Assembly: GCF_003014555.1 (NCBI RefSeq)
Contig: NZ_PYGE01000022.1
Coordinates: 1 to 64,000 of the forward strand
DNA length: 64,000 nucleotides
Source: Haloactinopolyspora alba
GTDB lineage: Bacteria > Actinomycetota > Actinomycetes > Jiangellales > Jiangellaceae
Reading direction: 5' to 3'
Below, piece after piece: positions 17,779 through 27,173 of the stretch. Below the pieces are notes generated by a model. It did not search any database, had not been told where the DNA came from, and saw only the letters and a program-made list of their open reading frames with translations. The position numbers and the translations under genes are program-made. How positions within the stretch are numbered: the stretch's first letter is position 1; every line of letters starts with the position of its first letter.

Positions 17779-18741
17779 TTATGCCCGATTTCCGGCATGC
17801 GGCCTCTCGAGCTGGTCGAGGCGGCGCAGGATGATCCCCTCACGCAGTGCCCACGGACAGATGTCCACACTGGTCACGTCGAACAGGTCGATCGCGGCGT
17901 CCGCCACGACGGCACCCGCGAGTAGCTGCTCGGAGCGGCCGGACGACACGCCCTGAACCTTCGCACGTTCGACAGCGGAGATCGACGAGAACGACGTCAC
18001 GAGCTCCTTGGTGTCGTCGAGACTCAACGTCCGCCGGACGTACTGTCCGTCCGCGGACGGCGCGGCACCGGCGGCACGCGCCAGCGACCGGAAGGTCTTG
18101 CTCGACGCCACCGCCTGGTCCGGCAGGCCGTAACGGTTCACGGTGCCCACGATCTCGGCGATCTCGGCGCGGACATGGCGGCGCAACTCGCGGATCTCGT
18201 CCGCCGACGGCGGATCGTCGCTGAACCAGTCACGGGTCAACCGAGCCGCGCCGAGCGGCAGCGACACGGCCACGTCCGGGTCCTCGTCCAGGCCGGCGGC
18301 GATCTCCAGCGACCCGCCGCCGATGTCGATACACAGCAGCCGTCCGCTGGACCAGCCGTACCAGCGCCGCACCGCCAGGAACGTCAGCCGCGCCTCGTCC
18401 TCGCCGCTGAGCACCTGCAGGTCGACGCCGGCACGGTCTCGGACCTCGTCCAGGACCTTGCTGCCGTTGATCGACTCACGCAGCGCCGACGTCGCGAACG
18501 CGAGCATCGACGTGGCGCCCTTGTCCTCGGCGACCTCGACCGCACGGCGGCAGCACTCGACGAGGCGCTCGGCCCCGTCGGTGCTGATGGAACCGTCCTC
18601 GTCGAGCAGCTCGACCAGGCGCAGGTCGGTCTTCTCCTTGTATGCCGGCAATGGCCGCGCACCGAGGTGAGCATCGACCAGCAGCAGATGGACCGTGTTC
18701 GACCCGACATCCAGGACACCCATACGCACGCTGCCGACCAT
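17779..18741 (-). CDS. Ppx/GppA-family phosphatase
   Basis: A 320-residue sugar-kinase-fold phosphatase that hydrolyses polyphosphate or (p)ppGpp. The phosphate-binding loops are [16 protein letters not shown] and [12 protein letters not shown], with SALRES and the conserved C-terminal REGIILRRL. The length is that of the short Ppx1/Ppx2-type actinobacterial enzymes without a C-terminal HD domain. The ATG at 18741 is used; GTG 18729 and ATG 18723 are alternatives, closer to the typical start before GVLDVG. The polyphosphate kinase gene is also in the window (53606), giving synthesis and turnover partners, though not adjacent. Confidence 0.88.
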   Translation of the reverse strand: MVGSVRMGVLDVGSNTVHLLLVDAHLGARPLPAYKEKTDLRLVELLDEDGSISTDGAERLVECCRRAVEVAEDKGATSMLAFATSALRESINGSKVLDEVRDRAGVDLQVLSGEDEARLTFLAVRRWYGWSSGRLLCIDIGGGSLEIAAGLDEDPDVAVSLPLGAARLTRDWFSDDPPSADEIRELRRHVRAEIAEIVGTVNRYGLPDQAVASSKTFRSLARAAGAAPSADGQYVRRTLSLDDTKELVTSFSSISAVERAKVQGVSSGRSEQLLAGAVVADAAIDLFDVTSVDICPWALREGIILRRLDQLERPHAGNRA

Positions 18742-18815
18742 ACCGGTGCCGCGCGCACCCGCGCGCGATTGCGAGCGACAGCATCGACGGGGTCGTGTCT
18801 CGTAGGCTCGCTGTC

Positions 18816-19568
18816 ATGGAAACACCGGCGACCGGCGCACGGAGCTGGGTCGAGTTCACCGACCCGGCACACAGCGGCCAGGTGCTCAAGTGCGATCTCA
18901 CCTGGCTGACGTCCCGCTGGTCGTGCATCTTCGGTCAGGGCTGTCCAGGTATCTACGCCGACCGGCCGGACGACGGATGCTGCACCCACGGCGCGCACTT
19001 CTCGGACGATGCCGACGAGCGCCGGGTGCGGGAGTTCGCCGCGGAGCTCACCGACGACGACTGGCAACTGCGCAGCGAGGGACTCCGCGGTGGTGTGGTC
19101 GAGACCGACGAGGACGGCGACCGGAAGACGCGTGTCGTGGACGGCGCCTGCGTGTTCCACAACCGGCCCGGGTTCGCCGGCGGGGTCGGCTGCGCCCTGC
19201 ACGCCTACGCCCTCCGGAGCGGGCGGCATCCGCTGGAGACCAAGCCGGACGTGTGCTGGCAGCTCCCGATCCGCCGTGCTTACCGCGACGTCGAACGCCC
19301 CGACGGCACGACGTATCTCGAGATCACCATCGGTGAGTACGAGCGCGCCGCCTGGGGGCCCGGTGGGCACGACATGGACTGGTACTGCACCACCGCGACC
19401 GAGGCGCACGTCGGTCGCGATCCGGTCTACGTGTCGAACGAACCGGAGTTGCGGGCGTTGATGGGCGATGCCGCCTACGAGGAGCTCGCCAGGCACTGCG
19501 CCGCGTTCGAGGCGGCGCAGCTACCGCTGCTGGAGCATCCCGCGACGGTTGCGTCGCGGGCGCGCTGA
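18816..19568 (+). CDS. Conserved cysteine-rich protein
   Basis: A 250-residue protein with cysteines in metal-binding-like clusters: [29 protein letters not shown], then [18 protein letters not shown] and KPDVCWQLP. The early pattern resembles the cysteine signature of putative iron- or zinc-chelating proteins (DUF3109/YkgJ-like); I cannot decide which. There is no signal peptide. It is divergent from the Ppx/GppA gene with 74 bases between them. The ATG at 18816 was chosen because the protein begins shortly before the first conserved stretch; the open frame upstream is antisense to ppx. Function unknown. Confidence 0.7.
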   Translation: METPATGARSWVEFTDPAHSGQVLKCDLTWLTSRWSCIFGQGCPGIYADRPDDGCCTHGAHFSDDADERRVREFAAELTDDDWQLRSEGLRGGVVETDEDGDRKTRVVDGACVFHNRPGFAGGVGCALHAYALRSGRHPLETKPDVCWQLPIRRAYRDVERPDGTTYLEITIGEYERAAWGPGGHDMDWYCTTATEAHVGRDPVYVSNEPELRALMGDAAYEELARHCAAFEAAQLPLLEHPATVASRAR

Positions 19569-19597
19569 GCGCGGGCGGAAGCGCGACAGACGAAACC

Positions 19598-19628
19598 GCT
19601 GGGCCCGCGGAGAGGGTGCGGGCCCAGC
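19598..19628. terminator. Bidirectional hairpin terminator
   Basis: GCTGGGCCCGC and GCGGGCCCAGC form a perfect 11-base stem with a nine-base loop, between the convergent Cys-rich gene and the large repeat-protein gene. There is no T-tract, as often in high-GC genomes. Confidence 0.75.
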
Positions 19629-19653
19629 GGCGATTCGTACGGACCGGCTCAGA

Positions 19654-21363
19654 TCAGTGCTGCACCGTCCGCTGCCTGCGGCCGGCGAACAGTGCCGCGG
19701 CACCGCCGGCGAGCATCAGGCCGGCGCCGAGGATCCACAGCTGGTTCCCCGCACCGGTGTCGGGAAGGGCTTCGTTCTCCGACTCGTCGTCTGCGACGTC
19801 GTCGCCGCTGCCCTCGGTGCCGTCGACCTCGGTCCCGTCCACCTCAGTGCCGTCCACCTCAGTGCCGTCCACCTCAGTGCCGTCCACCTCAGTGCCGTCC
19901 ACCTCAGTGCCGTCCACCTCAGTGCCGTCCACCTCAGTCCCATCGACCTCAGTCCCATCGACCTCAGTGCCGTCCACCTCAGTGCCGTCCACCTCAGTCC
20001 CATCGACCTCAGTGCCGTCCACCTCGGTGCCGTCCACCTCAGTGCCGTCGACCTCGGTCCCGTCGACCTCGGTGCCGTCCACCTCGGTGCCGTCCACCTC
20101 GGTGCCGTCCACCTCGGTGCCGTCCACCTCGGTCCCGTCGACCTCGGTGCCGTCCACCTCGGTGCCGTCGACCTCGGTGCCGTCCACCTCGGTGCCGTCG
20201 ACCTCGGTGCCGTCGACCTCGGTGCCGTCGACCTCGGTGCCGTCGACCTCGGTGCCGTCCACCTCGGTGCCGTCCACCTCGGTGCCGTCCACCTCAGTGC
20301 CGTCCACCTCAGTGCCGTCCACCTCAGTGCCGTCGTCCGCGGTGTTGCACGCCGCGTAGTAGGCCTCCTGGCTTCCGATCAGCGTGTTGACGGGGCCCTG
20401 CCACAGCCACGGCAGCGCGCACGCGTCGTTGAGCGCGTTCAGCCCGTCGCCGGACTCGCTTCCGGTGTTGTTGCAGGCGGTGTAGTGCGCCTTCTGGTCA
20501 CCCAGCACGGCGTTGATCGGGCCCTGCCACAGCCACGGCGCGGCACACGCGTTGTTCAGGATGTTGGCACCGTCGCCGGTCAGCGTCCCGTTGTTGTTGC
20601 AGGCGGTGTAGTGCGCCTCCTGTCCACTCGAGAAGCCGTTGACGGGGCCCTGCCACAGCCACGGCAGCGCACAGACGTTGTTGCCGACGTTGAGGCCGTC
20701 GCCGTAGGTCGTCCCGTCGCTGTTGCACGCGACGTAGTGCGCCTCCTGGCCCTCGGTGAACACGTTCACCGGGCCCTGCCACAGCCACGGCAGCGCGCAC
20801 GCGCCGTTGAGGACGTTGACACCGTCGCCGTAGGTCGCCTTCTCGCTGTTGCAGACGACGTAGTACGCCCCCTGGTCCTTGACGGCGCCGTTGGCCGGGC
20901 CCTGCCACAGCCAGGGTGCCGCGCAGGTGTTGTTGAGGACGTTGATGCCGTCCCCGTACTCCTTCTTCCCGTTGTTCAGGATGTTGATGCCGTCGCCAAC
21001 GGACACCCCGCTGCCGCCGTCACTGCCGTTACACGCCTCGTAGTAGGCCTCCTGGCCGCCGACGAAGATGTTGAACGGACCCTGCCACAGCCACGGCAGC
21101 GCACAGACGTTGTTGCCGATGTCGACACCGTCCAGGCCGAGGCTGTCGAGCGCACCGTCGACCTTGGGGCTGTCGGTCACACCCCCCAGGTCCTTCAGCA
21201 TGCCGAGCGCACCGCCCAGACCGGACTCGGTGGTGCTGCTCGAGGCGCTGCCCTTGTCGGAACCGGCCTGCTCGCCCGCCGCGACCGCCGTCGCGTTCAC
21301 GGTGAGGCACGCGGCCAGCGCGGCACCGGCTACAACGGCACCGCGTAGCACTGTCTTGAACAC
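19654..21363 (-). CDS. Sortase-anchored surface protein with six Cys-paired PWLWQGP repeats
   Basis: A 569-residue exported protein. The signal peptide ([19 protein letters not shown]...) resembles that of the small paralogue at 15231. Residues about 81-340 hold six repeats of GDGxNxLNNxCAxPWLWQGP and QxAxYxACN. The cysteine pairs 87/111, 147/171, 189/213, 231/255, 273/297 and 315/339 are all exactly 24 apart; from the second repeat the period is 42, and an 18-residue fragment is inserted between the first and second. Residues 343-517 are 35 copies of VDGTE (the first is DDGTE), probably an acidic wall-spanning stalk. LPDTG at 533-537, a hydrophobic segment and RRQR form a sortase signal. The GTG start has GAGGGG upstream. 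No sortase gene is in the window. The repeat is not the chaplin or rodlin sequence I know. Confidence 0.87.
   Translation of the reverse strand: MFKTVLRGAVVAGAALAACLTVNATAVAAGEQAGSDKGSASSSTTESGLGGALGMLKDLGGVTDSPKVDGALDSLGLDGVDIGNNVCALPWLWQGPFNIFVGGQEAYYEACNGSDGGSGVSVGDGINILNNGKKEYGDGINVLNNTCAAPWLWQGPANGAVKDQGAYYVVCNSEKATYGDGVNVLNGACALPWLWQGPVNVFTEGQEAHYVACNSDGTTYGDGLNVGNNVCALPWLWQGPVNGFSSGQEAHYTACNNNGTLTGDGANILNNACAAPWLWQGPINAVLGDQKAHYTACNNTGSESGDGLNALNDACALPWLWQGPVNTLIGSQEAYYAACNTADDGTEVDGTEVDGTEVDGTEVDGTEVDGTEVDGTEVDGTEVDGTEVDGTEVDGTEVDGTEVDGTEVDGTEVDGTEVDGTEVDGTEVDGTEVDGTEVDGTEVDGTEVDGTEVDGTEVDGTEVDGTEVDGTEVDGTEVDGTEVDGTEVDGTEVDGTEVDGTEVDGTEVDGTEVDGTEGSGDDVADDESENEALPDTGAGNQLWILGAGLMLAGGAAALFAGRRQRTVQH
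19813..20337 (-). repeat. 35-copy tandem 15-base repeat inside the surface protein gene
   Basis: Exactly 525 bases in 35 units such as CTCAGTGCCGTCCAC (+ strand), each coding V-D-G-T-E on the - strand. Units differ only at third positions (TCC/TCG, CAG/CGG, GTG/GTC), and similar variants cluster: CAG-type units at both ends and CGG-type in the middle. This suggests expansion by slippage or unequal recombination. Confidence 0.95.
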
Positions 21364-21720
21364 AATTCCCCTCGAATCATCGCAGGTTTGTACCGGGCCA
21401 TAGACAAACTCGTCGCCCGACGTTGAGAACCTTCCGCGCAGATGGGAGGCGTGTCAAGTTGATTGTCAGAATGAATACGCGGCTGTAATCAGCCACAGCA
21501 TGTTCGCCACACTGCTTTCACTATCAGCGTGATTCCTGGCCGTCCCGGCAAAGCGCCGAGTGGATAGGGAACCGTCGGATGTGCCGTGATGTCATACCGA
21601 GCCGAACATCTGGAACCATCCGGGCATCGACGATGCCTGAGAGGCTCAGCGCCGACGGTCGGCATGTGCGGGCGGGTTCGGCGCCACGGGATGTCGGCGC
21701 CGGCCGATAGCGTGGCGACC
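21364..21720. other. Divergent intergenic region with promoter-like motifs
   Basis: This lies between the large repeat-protein gene (-) and radA (+). On the - strand, TTGACA (21452-21457 as TGTCAA), then CATCTG and GGAAGGTTCT match the order and approximate spacing of motifs upstream of the small paralogue at 15231, and are the likely promoter region of this gene. I see no convincing promoter for radA. Confidence 0.45.
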
Positions 21721-23088
21721 ATGGCAAAGGCAACGCAGACCTACCGGTGTTCCGAATGCGGCTGGACCACGGCCAAGTGGGTCGGGCGCTGCGGAGAATG
21801 CCAGGCATGGGGCACGGTCGCGGAGCTCACCGGAGCACGGGCAAGCAACACTCAGGCCGCCGCGGTGACCCAGGCCGCCAGGCCCATCGGTTCGGTGGAG
21901 CTCGAGGTCGCACGCTCGCGGCCCACCGGCGTCGGCGAGTTCGATCGTGCGCTCGGCGGCGGCCTGGTTCAGGGCGCGGTCATTCTGCTCGCCGGGGAGC
22001 CCGGCGTCGGCAAGTCGACCCTGCTGCTCGACGTGACCGCCCGCTGGGCGCACGAGGCCGGGCGAGCCCTGTACGTCACGGGTGAGGAGTCCACCGCCCA
22101 GGTGCGGCTGCGCGCCGAACGCACCGGCGCCGTCGCCGACGCGCTGTTCCTCACGGCCGAGACCGATCTGGCGGCGGTGCTGACGCACATCGACGAGGTC
22201 GCCCCCTCCCTGATCGTGCTCGACTCCGTGCAGACCGTGTCCAGCCCAGCCGTCGACAGCGCGGCCGGCAGCGTCACCCAGGTACGCGAGGTCGCAGCAG
22301 CGCTGATCCGCGCCGCGAAAGAACGCGGCATCGCCACCATCCTCGTCGGGCATGTCACCAAGGACGGCGGCATCGCCGGCCCCAGGGTCCTCGAGCACCT
22401 CGTCGACGTGGTGCTCCAGTTCGAGGGCGATCGGCACTCGCGGCTGCGCATGGTCCGCACCGTCAAGAACCGTTACGGTCCCGCCGACGAGGTCGGCTGC
22501 TTCGATCTCTCCGACTCCGGCATCACGTCGCTGGCCGATCCCACCGGGCTGTTCCTCTCCCAGCACGCGGCGGCCGTTCCGGGCACGTGCATCACCGTCA
22601 CCCTCGAGGGGCGGCGCCCGCTGCTGGGCGAGGTGCAGGCGCTCGTCGCTCCGTCGGCCCTGGCCACGCCCCGGCGCGCGAACAGCGGGCTGGACTCGTC
22701 CCGGGTCTCCATGGTGCTCGCCGTGCTCGAACGCCGTGGCGGCGTGAAGCTCGGCGGCAGCGATGTCTACACGTCGACGGTGGGCGGCGCCAAGCTGTCC
22801 GAACCGGCTGCCGACCTCGCCGTCCTGCTCGCCGTCGCCGGCGCCGAGGCCGGGACGCCCACCCGCAACGGCGTCATCGCACTGGGCGAGGTCGGCCTGG
22901 CCGGAGAGATCCGCCACGTCACCGGACTGCAGCGACGCCTCGCCGAGGCAGAGCGGATGGGCTTCACCACCGCACTGGTCCCCGCCGATCCCGGTACCGT
23001 CCCGTCCGGCATCCAGGCGGTGGAGGTCGCCGATGTCGGGCAGGCGCTGGCCGCCGCCAGCCGGCCCGCACCGCCTCAGATACCCTGA
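21721..23088 (+). CDS. radA: DNA repair protein RadA
   Basis: A 455-residue RecA-like ATPase that helps process recombination intermediates by driving branch migration. The four zinc cysteines are C10, C13, C24 and C27 (YRCSECGW...GRCGECQAW), Walker A is GEPGVGKST, and the family motif KNRYG lies in TVKNRYGPADEV. The C-terminal half is the Lon-like domain (GGVKLGGSDVYTSTVGGAKL...GVIALGEVGLAGEI). Full length. The start ATG at 21721 gives the canonical MAK..YRCSECG N-terminus. disA follows in the same direction, the standard radA-disA order in actinobacteria. Confidence 0.96.
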   Translation: MAKATQTYRCSECGWTTAKWVGRCGECQAWGTVAELTGARASNTQAAAVTQAARPIGSVELEVARSRPTGVGEFDRALGGGLVQGAVILLAGEPGVGKSTLLLDVTARWAHEAGRALYVTGEESTAQVRLRAERTGAVADALFLTAETDLAAVLTHIDEVAPSLIVLDSVQTVSSPAVDSAAGSVTQVREVAAALIRAAKERGIATILVGHVTKDGGIAGPRVLEHLVDVVLQFEGDRHSRLRMVRTVKNRYGPADEVGCFDLSDSGITSLADPTGLFLSQHAAAVPGTCITVTLEGRRPLLGEVQALVAPSALATPRRANSGLDSSRVSMVLAVLERRGGVKLGGSDVYTSTVGGAKLSEPAADLAVLLAVAGAEAGTPTRNGVIALGEVGLAGEIRHVTGLQRRLAEAERMGFTTALVPADPGTVPSGIQAVEVADVGQALAAASRPAPPQIP

Positions 23089-23257
23089 TCGCCTGGCGAA
23101 CTCCGAGCCCGCGCCGGAGCGCCCGTCCGCCGTCCCGTGGCGATACGAAACGTCATAGACTGTTCGTTCCGACGCCGAATGTCGTCTGCCGAAACGACAC
23201 CGGCGAGCCGTACACTTCAAACACGACGTTCAACCGTCAGGTCACGACAGGGGTTAC

Positions 23258-24352
23258 GTGCAGGGCAACGATCGAGTCGGCGCCGACGCGAAACTGCGCC
23301 AGGCTCTGAAAGCGGTGGCGCCGGGCACCGCCCTGCGCGAAGGACTCGAACGCGTGCTCAGGGGCCGCACCGGCGCACTCGTGGTGCTCGGCCACGACAA
23401 GGCCATCGAGGCGATGACCACGGGCGGGTTCACACTCGACGTCGAGTTCAGCGCCACCAGATTGCGCGAACTCGCCAAGATGGACGGCGCCATCGTCGTC
23501 GACCGTGCCTGCACGAAGATCCTCGCCGCCGCGACACAGCTGGTGCCGGACCCGTCGATCCCGACCACCGAGTCCGGCACCCGTCACCGCACCGCCGAGC
23601 GCGTCGCCAAACAGACCGGCTTCCCAGTCATCTCGGTCAGTCAGTCGATGCGCATCGTCGCCATCTACGTGGACGACATCCGCTACGTCCTCGAGGACGC
23701 CGGGCAGATCCTCTCCCGCGCCAATCAGGCGCTGGCCACGCTCGAGCGCTACAAGCTCCGCCTGGACGAGGTCTCCGGCACGTTGTCGGCGCTCGAGATC
23801 GAAGACCTCGTGACCGTCCGCGACGTCGTCGCCGTCGCGCAGCGCCTCGAGATGGTACGCCGCATCTCCGTCGAGATCGACGGCTACGTCGTCGAGCTCG
23901 GCACCGACGGCCGGCTGCTCAGCCTCCAGCTCGACGAGCTCGTCGCCGGCGTCGACGTCGACCGTGAGCTGGTCATCCGCGACTATCTGCCGACGGCCTC
24001 GGGCCGCCGGCGACGGTCGCTCGCCGACGCGATCGCGGCGCTCGACGGGTTGTCGGGCACCGAACTCCTCGATCTCGGCGCCGTCGCCCGCGCGCTGGGG
24101 TTCCCCGGTGGCGGCGAACAGCTCGACGCGGCGGCGAGCCCGCGTGGTTACCGGCTGCTCGCTCGCGTGCCGCGGTTGCCCGACAGCGTCATCGAGCGTC
24201 TGGTCGATCATTTCGGCGGGTTGCAGAAGCTACTCGCCGCCAGCGTGGACGACCTGCAGGCGGTCGACGGTGTCGGCGAGAACCGCGCCCGCAGTGTCCG
24301 CGAGGGCCTCTCCCGGCTGGCGGAATCCAGCATCCTCGAACGCTACGTCTGA
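23258..24352 (+). CDS. disA: DNA integrity scanning protein DisA (diadenylate cyclase)
   Basis: This makes cyclic di-AMP from two ATP and slows when bound to branched DNA. The 364-residue protein has the DAC domain with DGA (residues 76-78) and RHRT (109-112), a helical spine and a C-terminal helix-hairpin-helix domain ([20 protein letters not shown]). The GTG start at 23258 follows a GGGGTTAC stretch. Its position right after radA fits the known RadA-DisA functional link. It is the only c-di-AMP enzyme in the window; no phosphodiesterase is seen. Confidence 0.95.
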   Translation: MQGNDRVGADAKLRQALKAVAPGTALREGLERVLRGRTGALVVLGHDKAIEAMTTGGFTLDVEFSATRLRELAKMDGAIVVDRACTKILAAATQLVPDPSIPTTESGTRHRTAERVAKQTGFPVISVSQSMRIVAIYVDDIRYVLEDAGQILSRANQALATLERYKLRLDEVSGTLSALEIEDLVTVRDVVAVAQRLEMVRRISVEIDGYVVELGTDGRLLSLQLDELVAGVDVDRELVIRDYLPTASGRRRRSLADAIAALDGLSGTELLDLGAVARALGFPGGGEQLDAAASPRGYRLLARVPRLPDSVIERLVDHFGGLQKLLAASVDDLQAVDGVGENRARSVREGLSRLAESSILERYV

Positions 24353-24431
24353 GGTCGTCCGCACCCGCTGCGTCCCGGAACCGCCTCCGTCGGACACGCG
24401 GGCCGGCGCGGCAACCGCGCCGTCCCCGGCA

Positions 24432-24527
24432 CCAGGCGAGGCACACATCACCAGGCGAGTGCACGCGTCACCAGGCCTGCAAGGGTGGTGACGCGACGCA
24501 GGGAATTCCATGGTGAACGTGGTCATT
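24432..24527 (-). repeat. Palindromic repeat family A, copy 2 (inverted)
   Basis: Read on the - strand it begins AATGACCACGTTCACCATGG and ends in GGTGACGCGTGCACTCGCC. It shares the first 25 bases with copy 3 (38502) and 25 bases of the second half with copy 1 (6652). It sits between convergent disA and the exported-protein gene. Confidence 0.72.
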
Positions 24528-24539
24528 TTCCACGCACGC

Positions 24540-24568
24540 GGGGCCCGCACCTGGACGGTGCGGGCCCC
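24540..24568. terminator. Strong hairpin terminator between convergent genes
   Basis: GGGGCCCGCACC and GGTGCGGGCCCC form a perfect 12-base stem around a five-base loop (TGGAC), placed 3' of disA and 3' of the convergent exported-protein gene. Confidence 0.8.
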
Positions 24569-24627
24569 AACGGCTGTTTCCGAGTGTTCCCGACTGCCAC
24601 TGACTAGCTCAGGGCGTGACGGTCACC

Positions 24628-25833
24628 TCAGTTGTACAGCACGGCCTCCTCGGCGATGCCGCCCTGCGGCACCTCGACCGACAGCTCCGGGAAGCTCAGC
24701 AGCCCGATCTCGGCGCTGCCGATCTCGACGTCGCCGACGACCGGCACCGGGGCACTCAGCGTGACCCGCAGCGACAGTCCGCCGCCGGAAGCCGAGGCGA
24801 CCGTTCCGTCCTCGGCCAGCACGGTGTCCTGGTCGCGGTAGTCGGCGAAGTTGAGGTTCACCGAGACGCCGTTCACCTCGAAGGTCTGGTCGAAGCCCGG
24901 CTCGACGTCGACGACCTCCTTGTCGCCGACCTGCAGCTCCAGCGCCGGCAGCTCGTAGTCGAAGCTGGCGCCGCCCGGCTCACCGGTCGCCTCGAGACGA
25001 CCCCACGCGTTCGGGGTGTCGCCGTCGTCGGAGCCGGCGAAGCCGACGGAGATCCCGCCGTTGGCCGCGCCACCGAGAATGCTCACGTCGCCGAAGCGGC
25101 CCCGGACCTCGGCGTAGCCGCCGAGCGTCCCGTCGTCCTTGGCGAACGTCCCGGTCTCCTGCTCGAGCTGGCCGGCGCCGACGGAGACGGCGGGCTCGCC
25201 GAGCGGGAGCGCGTTCGGCAGCAGGTGGGTCACCGGGCCCAGCTGCGACGGGTCGAGCAGATCGAGCTGACCGACGCCGGAGTACAGCGACGTCAGCACG
25301 CCGCCCTCCGAGCCCTCGGTGACGAGGTCGTTGTTCCAGTTGGCCTTGACCTCGCCGGAGATGGCGTCCAGGCCGCCGACGACCGGGATCTGGAGGTCGT
25401 GGACGCCGTAGGTCGCGGTGTCGTCCTTCTCGGGCAGGGCGACCTGCTCGACCAGGTACGGCACGTCGAAGTCGGTGCCCATGCCGCCCACGTTGGCGAT
25501 CGTGCCGAACGCGCGGGTGTACACGCCCTCGTCCTCGCCCTCGATGCCGGCGGAGTTGGCCTCCGACTCGATCTGACCGACGGTCACGTTGGCGTCGACG
25601 TCCGGCACCGGCAGCGGCACGTCGCCGCCGGTCGTGACCTCGGCCGTGGCGTAGTAACCGTCAGCGACGATCCGGAAGTCGTCCGACCCGGCGGTGGCGT
25701 CGTCCGACTCGGCGGCGTGGGCCTGCAGCCCCACACCGACGCCGCCGACAGCGAGCGCGCTGCCCGCAGCACCGGCTACCGCCCTGACCGCAGCTCGACG
25801 CGAACGTCCGCCGCCAGTCATGCTCATAGTCAT
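24628..25833 (-). CDS. Exported protein of unknown function
   Basis: A 401-residue secreted protein I do not recognise. The ATG at 25833 has GGGAGAGGGA in front and opens with SRRAAVRAVAGAAGSALAVG, a basic and then hydrophobic export signal possibly of twin-arginine style, ending in QAHAAES. The mature part is acidic, beta-rich and Gly/Val/Asp-rich, without cysteine or a membrane tail; segments such as DVPLPVPDVDANVTVGQIES, IPVVGGLDAISGEV and PVPVVGDVEIGSAEIGLLSF repeat a V-P-V-x-(G/D)-D/L-(D/E)-(A/I) style that suggests stacked beta strands. It has its own transcription unit bounded by a strong terminator. An adhesin, coat or storage protein is possible, but unproven. Confidence 0.8.
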   Translation of the reverse strand: MTMSMTGGGRSRRAAVRAVAGAAGSALAVGGVGVGLQAHAAESDDATAGSDDFRIVADGYYATAEVTTGGDVPLPVPDVDANVTVGQIESEANSAGIEGEDEGVYTRAFGTIANVGGMGTDFDVPYLVEQVALPEKDDTATYGVHDLQIPVVGGLDAISGEVKANWNNDLVTEGSEGGVLTSLYSGVGQLDLLDPSQLGPVTHLLPNALPLGEPAVSVGAGQLEQETGTFAKDDGTLGGYAEVRGRFGDVSILGGAANGGISVGFAGSDDGDTPNAWGRLEATGEPGGASFDYELPALELQVGDKEVVDVEPGFDQTFEVNGVSVNLNFADYRDQDTVLAEDGTVASASGGGLSLRVTLSAPVPVVGDVEIGSAEIGLLSFPELSVEVPQGGIAEEAVLYN

Positions 25834-26201
25834 TCCCTCTCCCTGGAAACCGGAAAAATCATCCGCAGCCAATTCGTTTCGACCTGACGGATGGGATGCT
25901 CGACGAGCACTCCGACGCTGACGCTAACCAGACACAGAACTACATGTCAACGATTTCAGACCACCCCCGCCACGGGTGCGTCGTCGCAGGTCACAATCGT
26001 GTCTATAGCGAATATAGTCCGATTCGCACCATCCGTATCTTGTGTTACCGACGTACCGGTCAATCATCTTTTCTCGCTCGTTCGAACTTCCGCTTCGAGT
26101 GGAATTCGCCGCGTCGACCACCAGCGTTGCGCATCGTGTTCACGATGACTCCACCCGGCCGGCACGAGAACCGCCGCGCGGCCATGTGTGAGGATCGACG
26201 C
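25834..26201. other. Divergent intergenic region before mutY
   Basis: About 370 bases between the exported-protein gene (-) and mutY (+), with locally lower GC. A CTATA-gcgaa-TATAG inverted repeat lies near 26006-26020 and could be part of a promoter or operator. Open frames extend mutY upstream through this region, but they lack a ribosome binding site. Confidence 0.4.
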
Positions 26202-27062
26202 GTGCACGACGCCGTTCTGTCCTGGTATGCCGCCCACGCTCGCGACCTGCCGTGGCGCGCGCACGACCGGACGCCATGGGGAGTCCTGGTCAGCGAGGTG
26301 ATGCTGCAGCAGACGCCGGTCACCCGGGTCGAGCCGGTGTGGCGGGAGTGGATGGCGCGCTGGCCACGACCCGCCGATCTCGCCGCCACCGAGTCCGGCG
26401 AGGCGATCCGGGCGTGGGGCCGGCTGGGTTACCCGCGACGGGCGCTACGCCTGCACGGTGCCGCCCGGGTCATCACCGAGCGGCACGGCGGCGCGGTGCC
26501 CGCGGAGTACGACGATCTGATCGCCCTGCCCGGAGTCGGCGAGTACACGGCGGCGGCGGTGTCGGTGTTCGCGTTCGGCGCCCGTCGCTCCGTGCTCGAC
26601 ACGAACGTCCGGCGGGTACTGGCGCGCACGGTCACCGGCACGCGGTATCCGCCCACGGCTCCGACGGCCGCGGAACGGCGACTCGCCGACGACCTGCTGC
26701 CCGACGAGGCCGAGGCACCGGCCTGGTCGGTCGCGGTGATGGAGCTCGGCGCGGTCGTGTGCACCGCACGCTCACCGCGTTGCACGCAGTGCCCGATCGC
26801 ATCGTCCTGTGCGTGGCGCCGGGCCGGACATCCGGACGACGACGGCCCTCCGCGCCGCGGCCAGCCCTGGACGGGGACGGACCGCCAGGCCCGTGGGCGG
26901 CTCATGGCGGTGCTTCGCGAGGCGCACGGACCGGTGCCGAAGGACCAGCTGGACGCGGTGTGGTCGCACGCGATGCAGCGAGAACGGGCTCTCGACGGAC
27001 TGGTGGCCGACGGGCTGGTGGAACCGCTCGACGGTCAGCACTATCGACTCCCTCGCGCCTGA
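26202..27062 (+). CDS. mutY: A/G-specific adenine DNA glycosylase MutY
   Basis: This removes adenine mispaired with 8-oxoguanine. Catalytic Glu lies in SEVMLQQTPV, the helix-hairpin-helix is LPGVGEYTAAAV, catalytic Asp is in SVLDTNVRRVL, and the [4Fe-4S] ligands are C-x6-C-x2-C-x5-C (CTARSPRCTQCPIASSC). At 286 residues it is short: the C-terminal NUDIX-like lesion-recognition domain is reduced to a small winged-helix-like tail (RLMAVLREAHGPVPKDQLDA), as in many actinobacterial MutY. The GTG at 26202 has GAGGA seven bases upstream; ATG 26184 or 26145 are alternatives. It complements MutT1 (57261) in the GO oxidative-damage system. Confidence 0.88.
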   Translation: MHDAVLSWYAAHARDLPWRAHDRTPWGVLVSEVMLQQTPVTRVEPVWREWMARWPRPADLAATESGEAIRAWGRLGYPRRALRLHGAARVITERHGGAVPAEYDDLIALPGVGEYTAAAVSVFAFGARRSVLDTNVRRVLARTVTGTRYPPTAPTAAERRLADDLLPDEAEAPAWSVAVMELGAVVCTARSPRCTQCPIASSCAWRRAGHPDDDGPPRRGQPWTGTDRQARGRLMAVLREAHGPVPKDQLDAVWSHAMQRERALDGLVADGLVEPLDGQHYRLPRA

Positions 27063-27173
27063 TGTCTGTGATGTCCGGCCTTGACCACTCTTGACCGTGG
27101 GTAATCATTTCGCTACGTTCCGCAGCACGCTGGTTACGTGAAAACGGCAACCGCCCCCATCGGGAGGCTCCAC

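Noticed and set aside
19813-20337. CRISPR array
   Set aside because: Units are 15 bases, directly adjoining and without spacers; they code a repeat peptide.
19616-20359. A + strand frame of repeated TSVPS over the 15-base repeats
   Set aside because: Every frame through a 15-base repeat without stops is open. The - strand frame has a signal peptide, Cys repeats and a sorting signal, so it is the gene.
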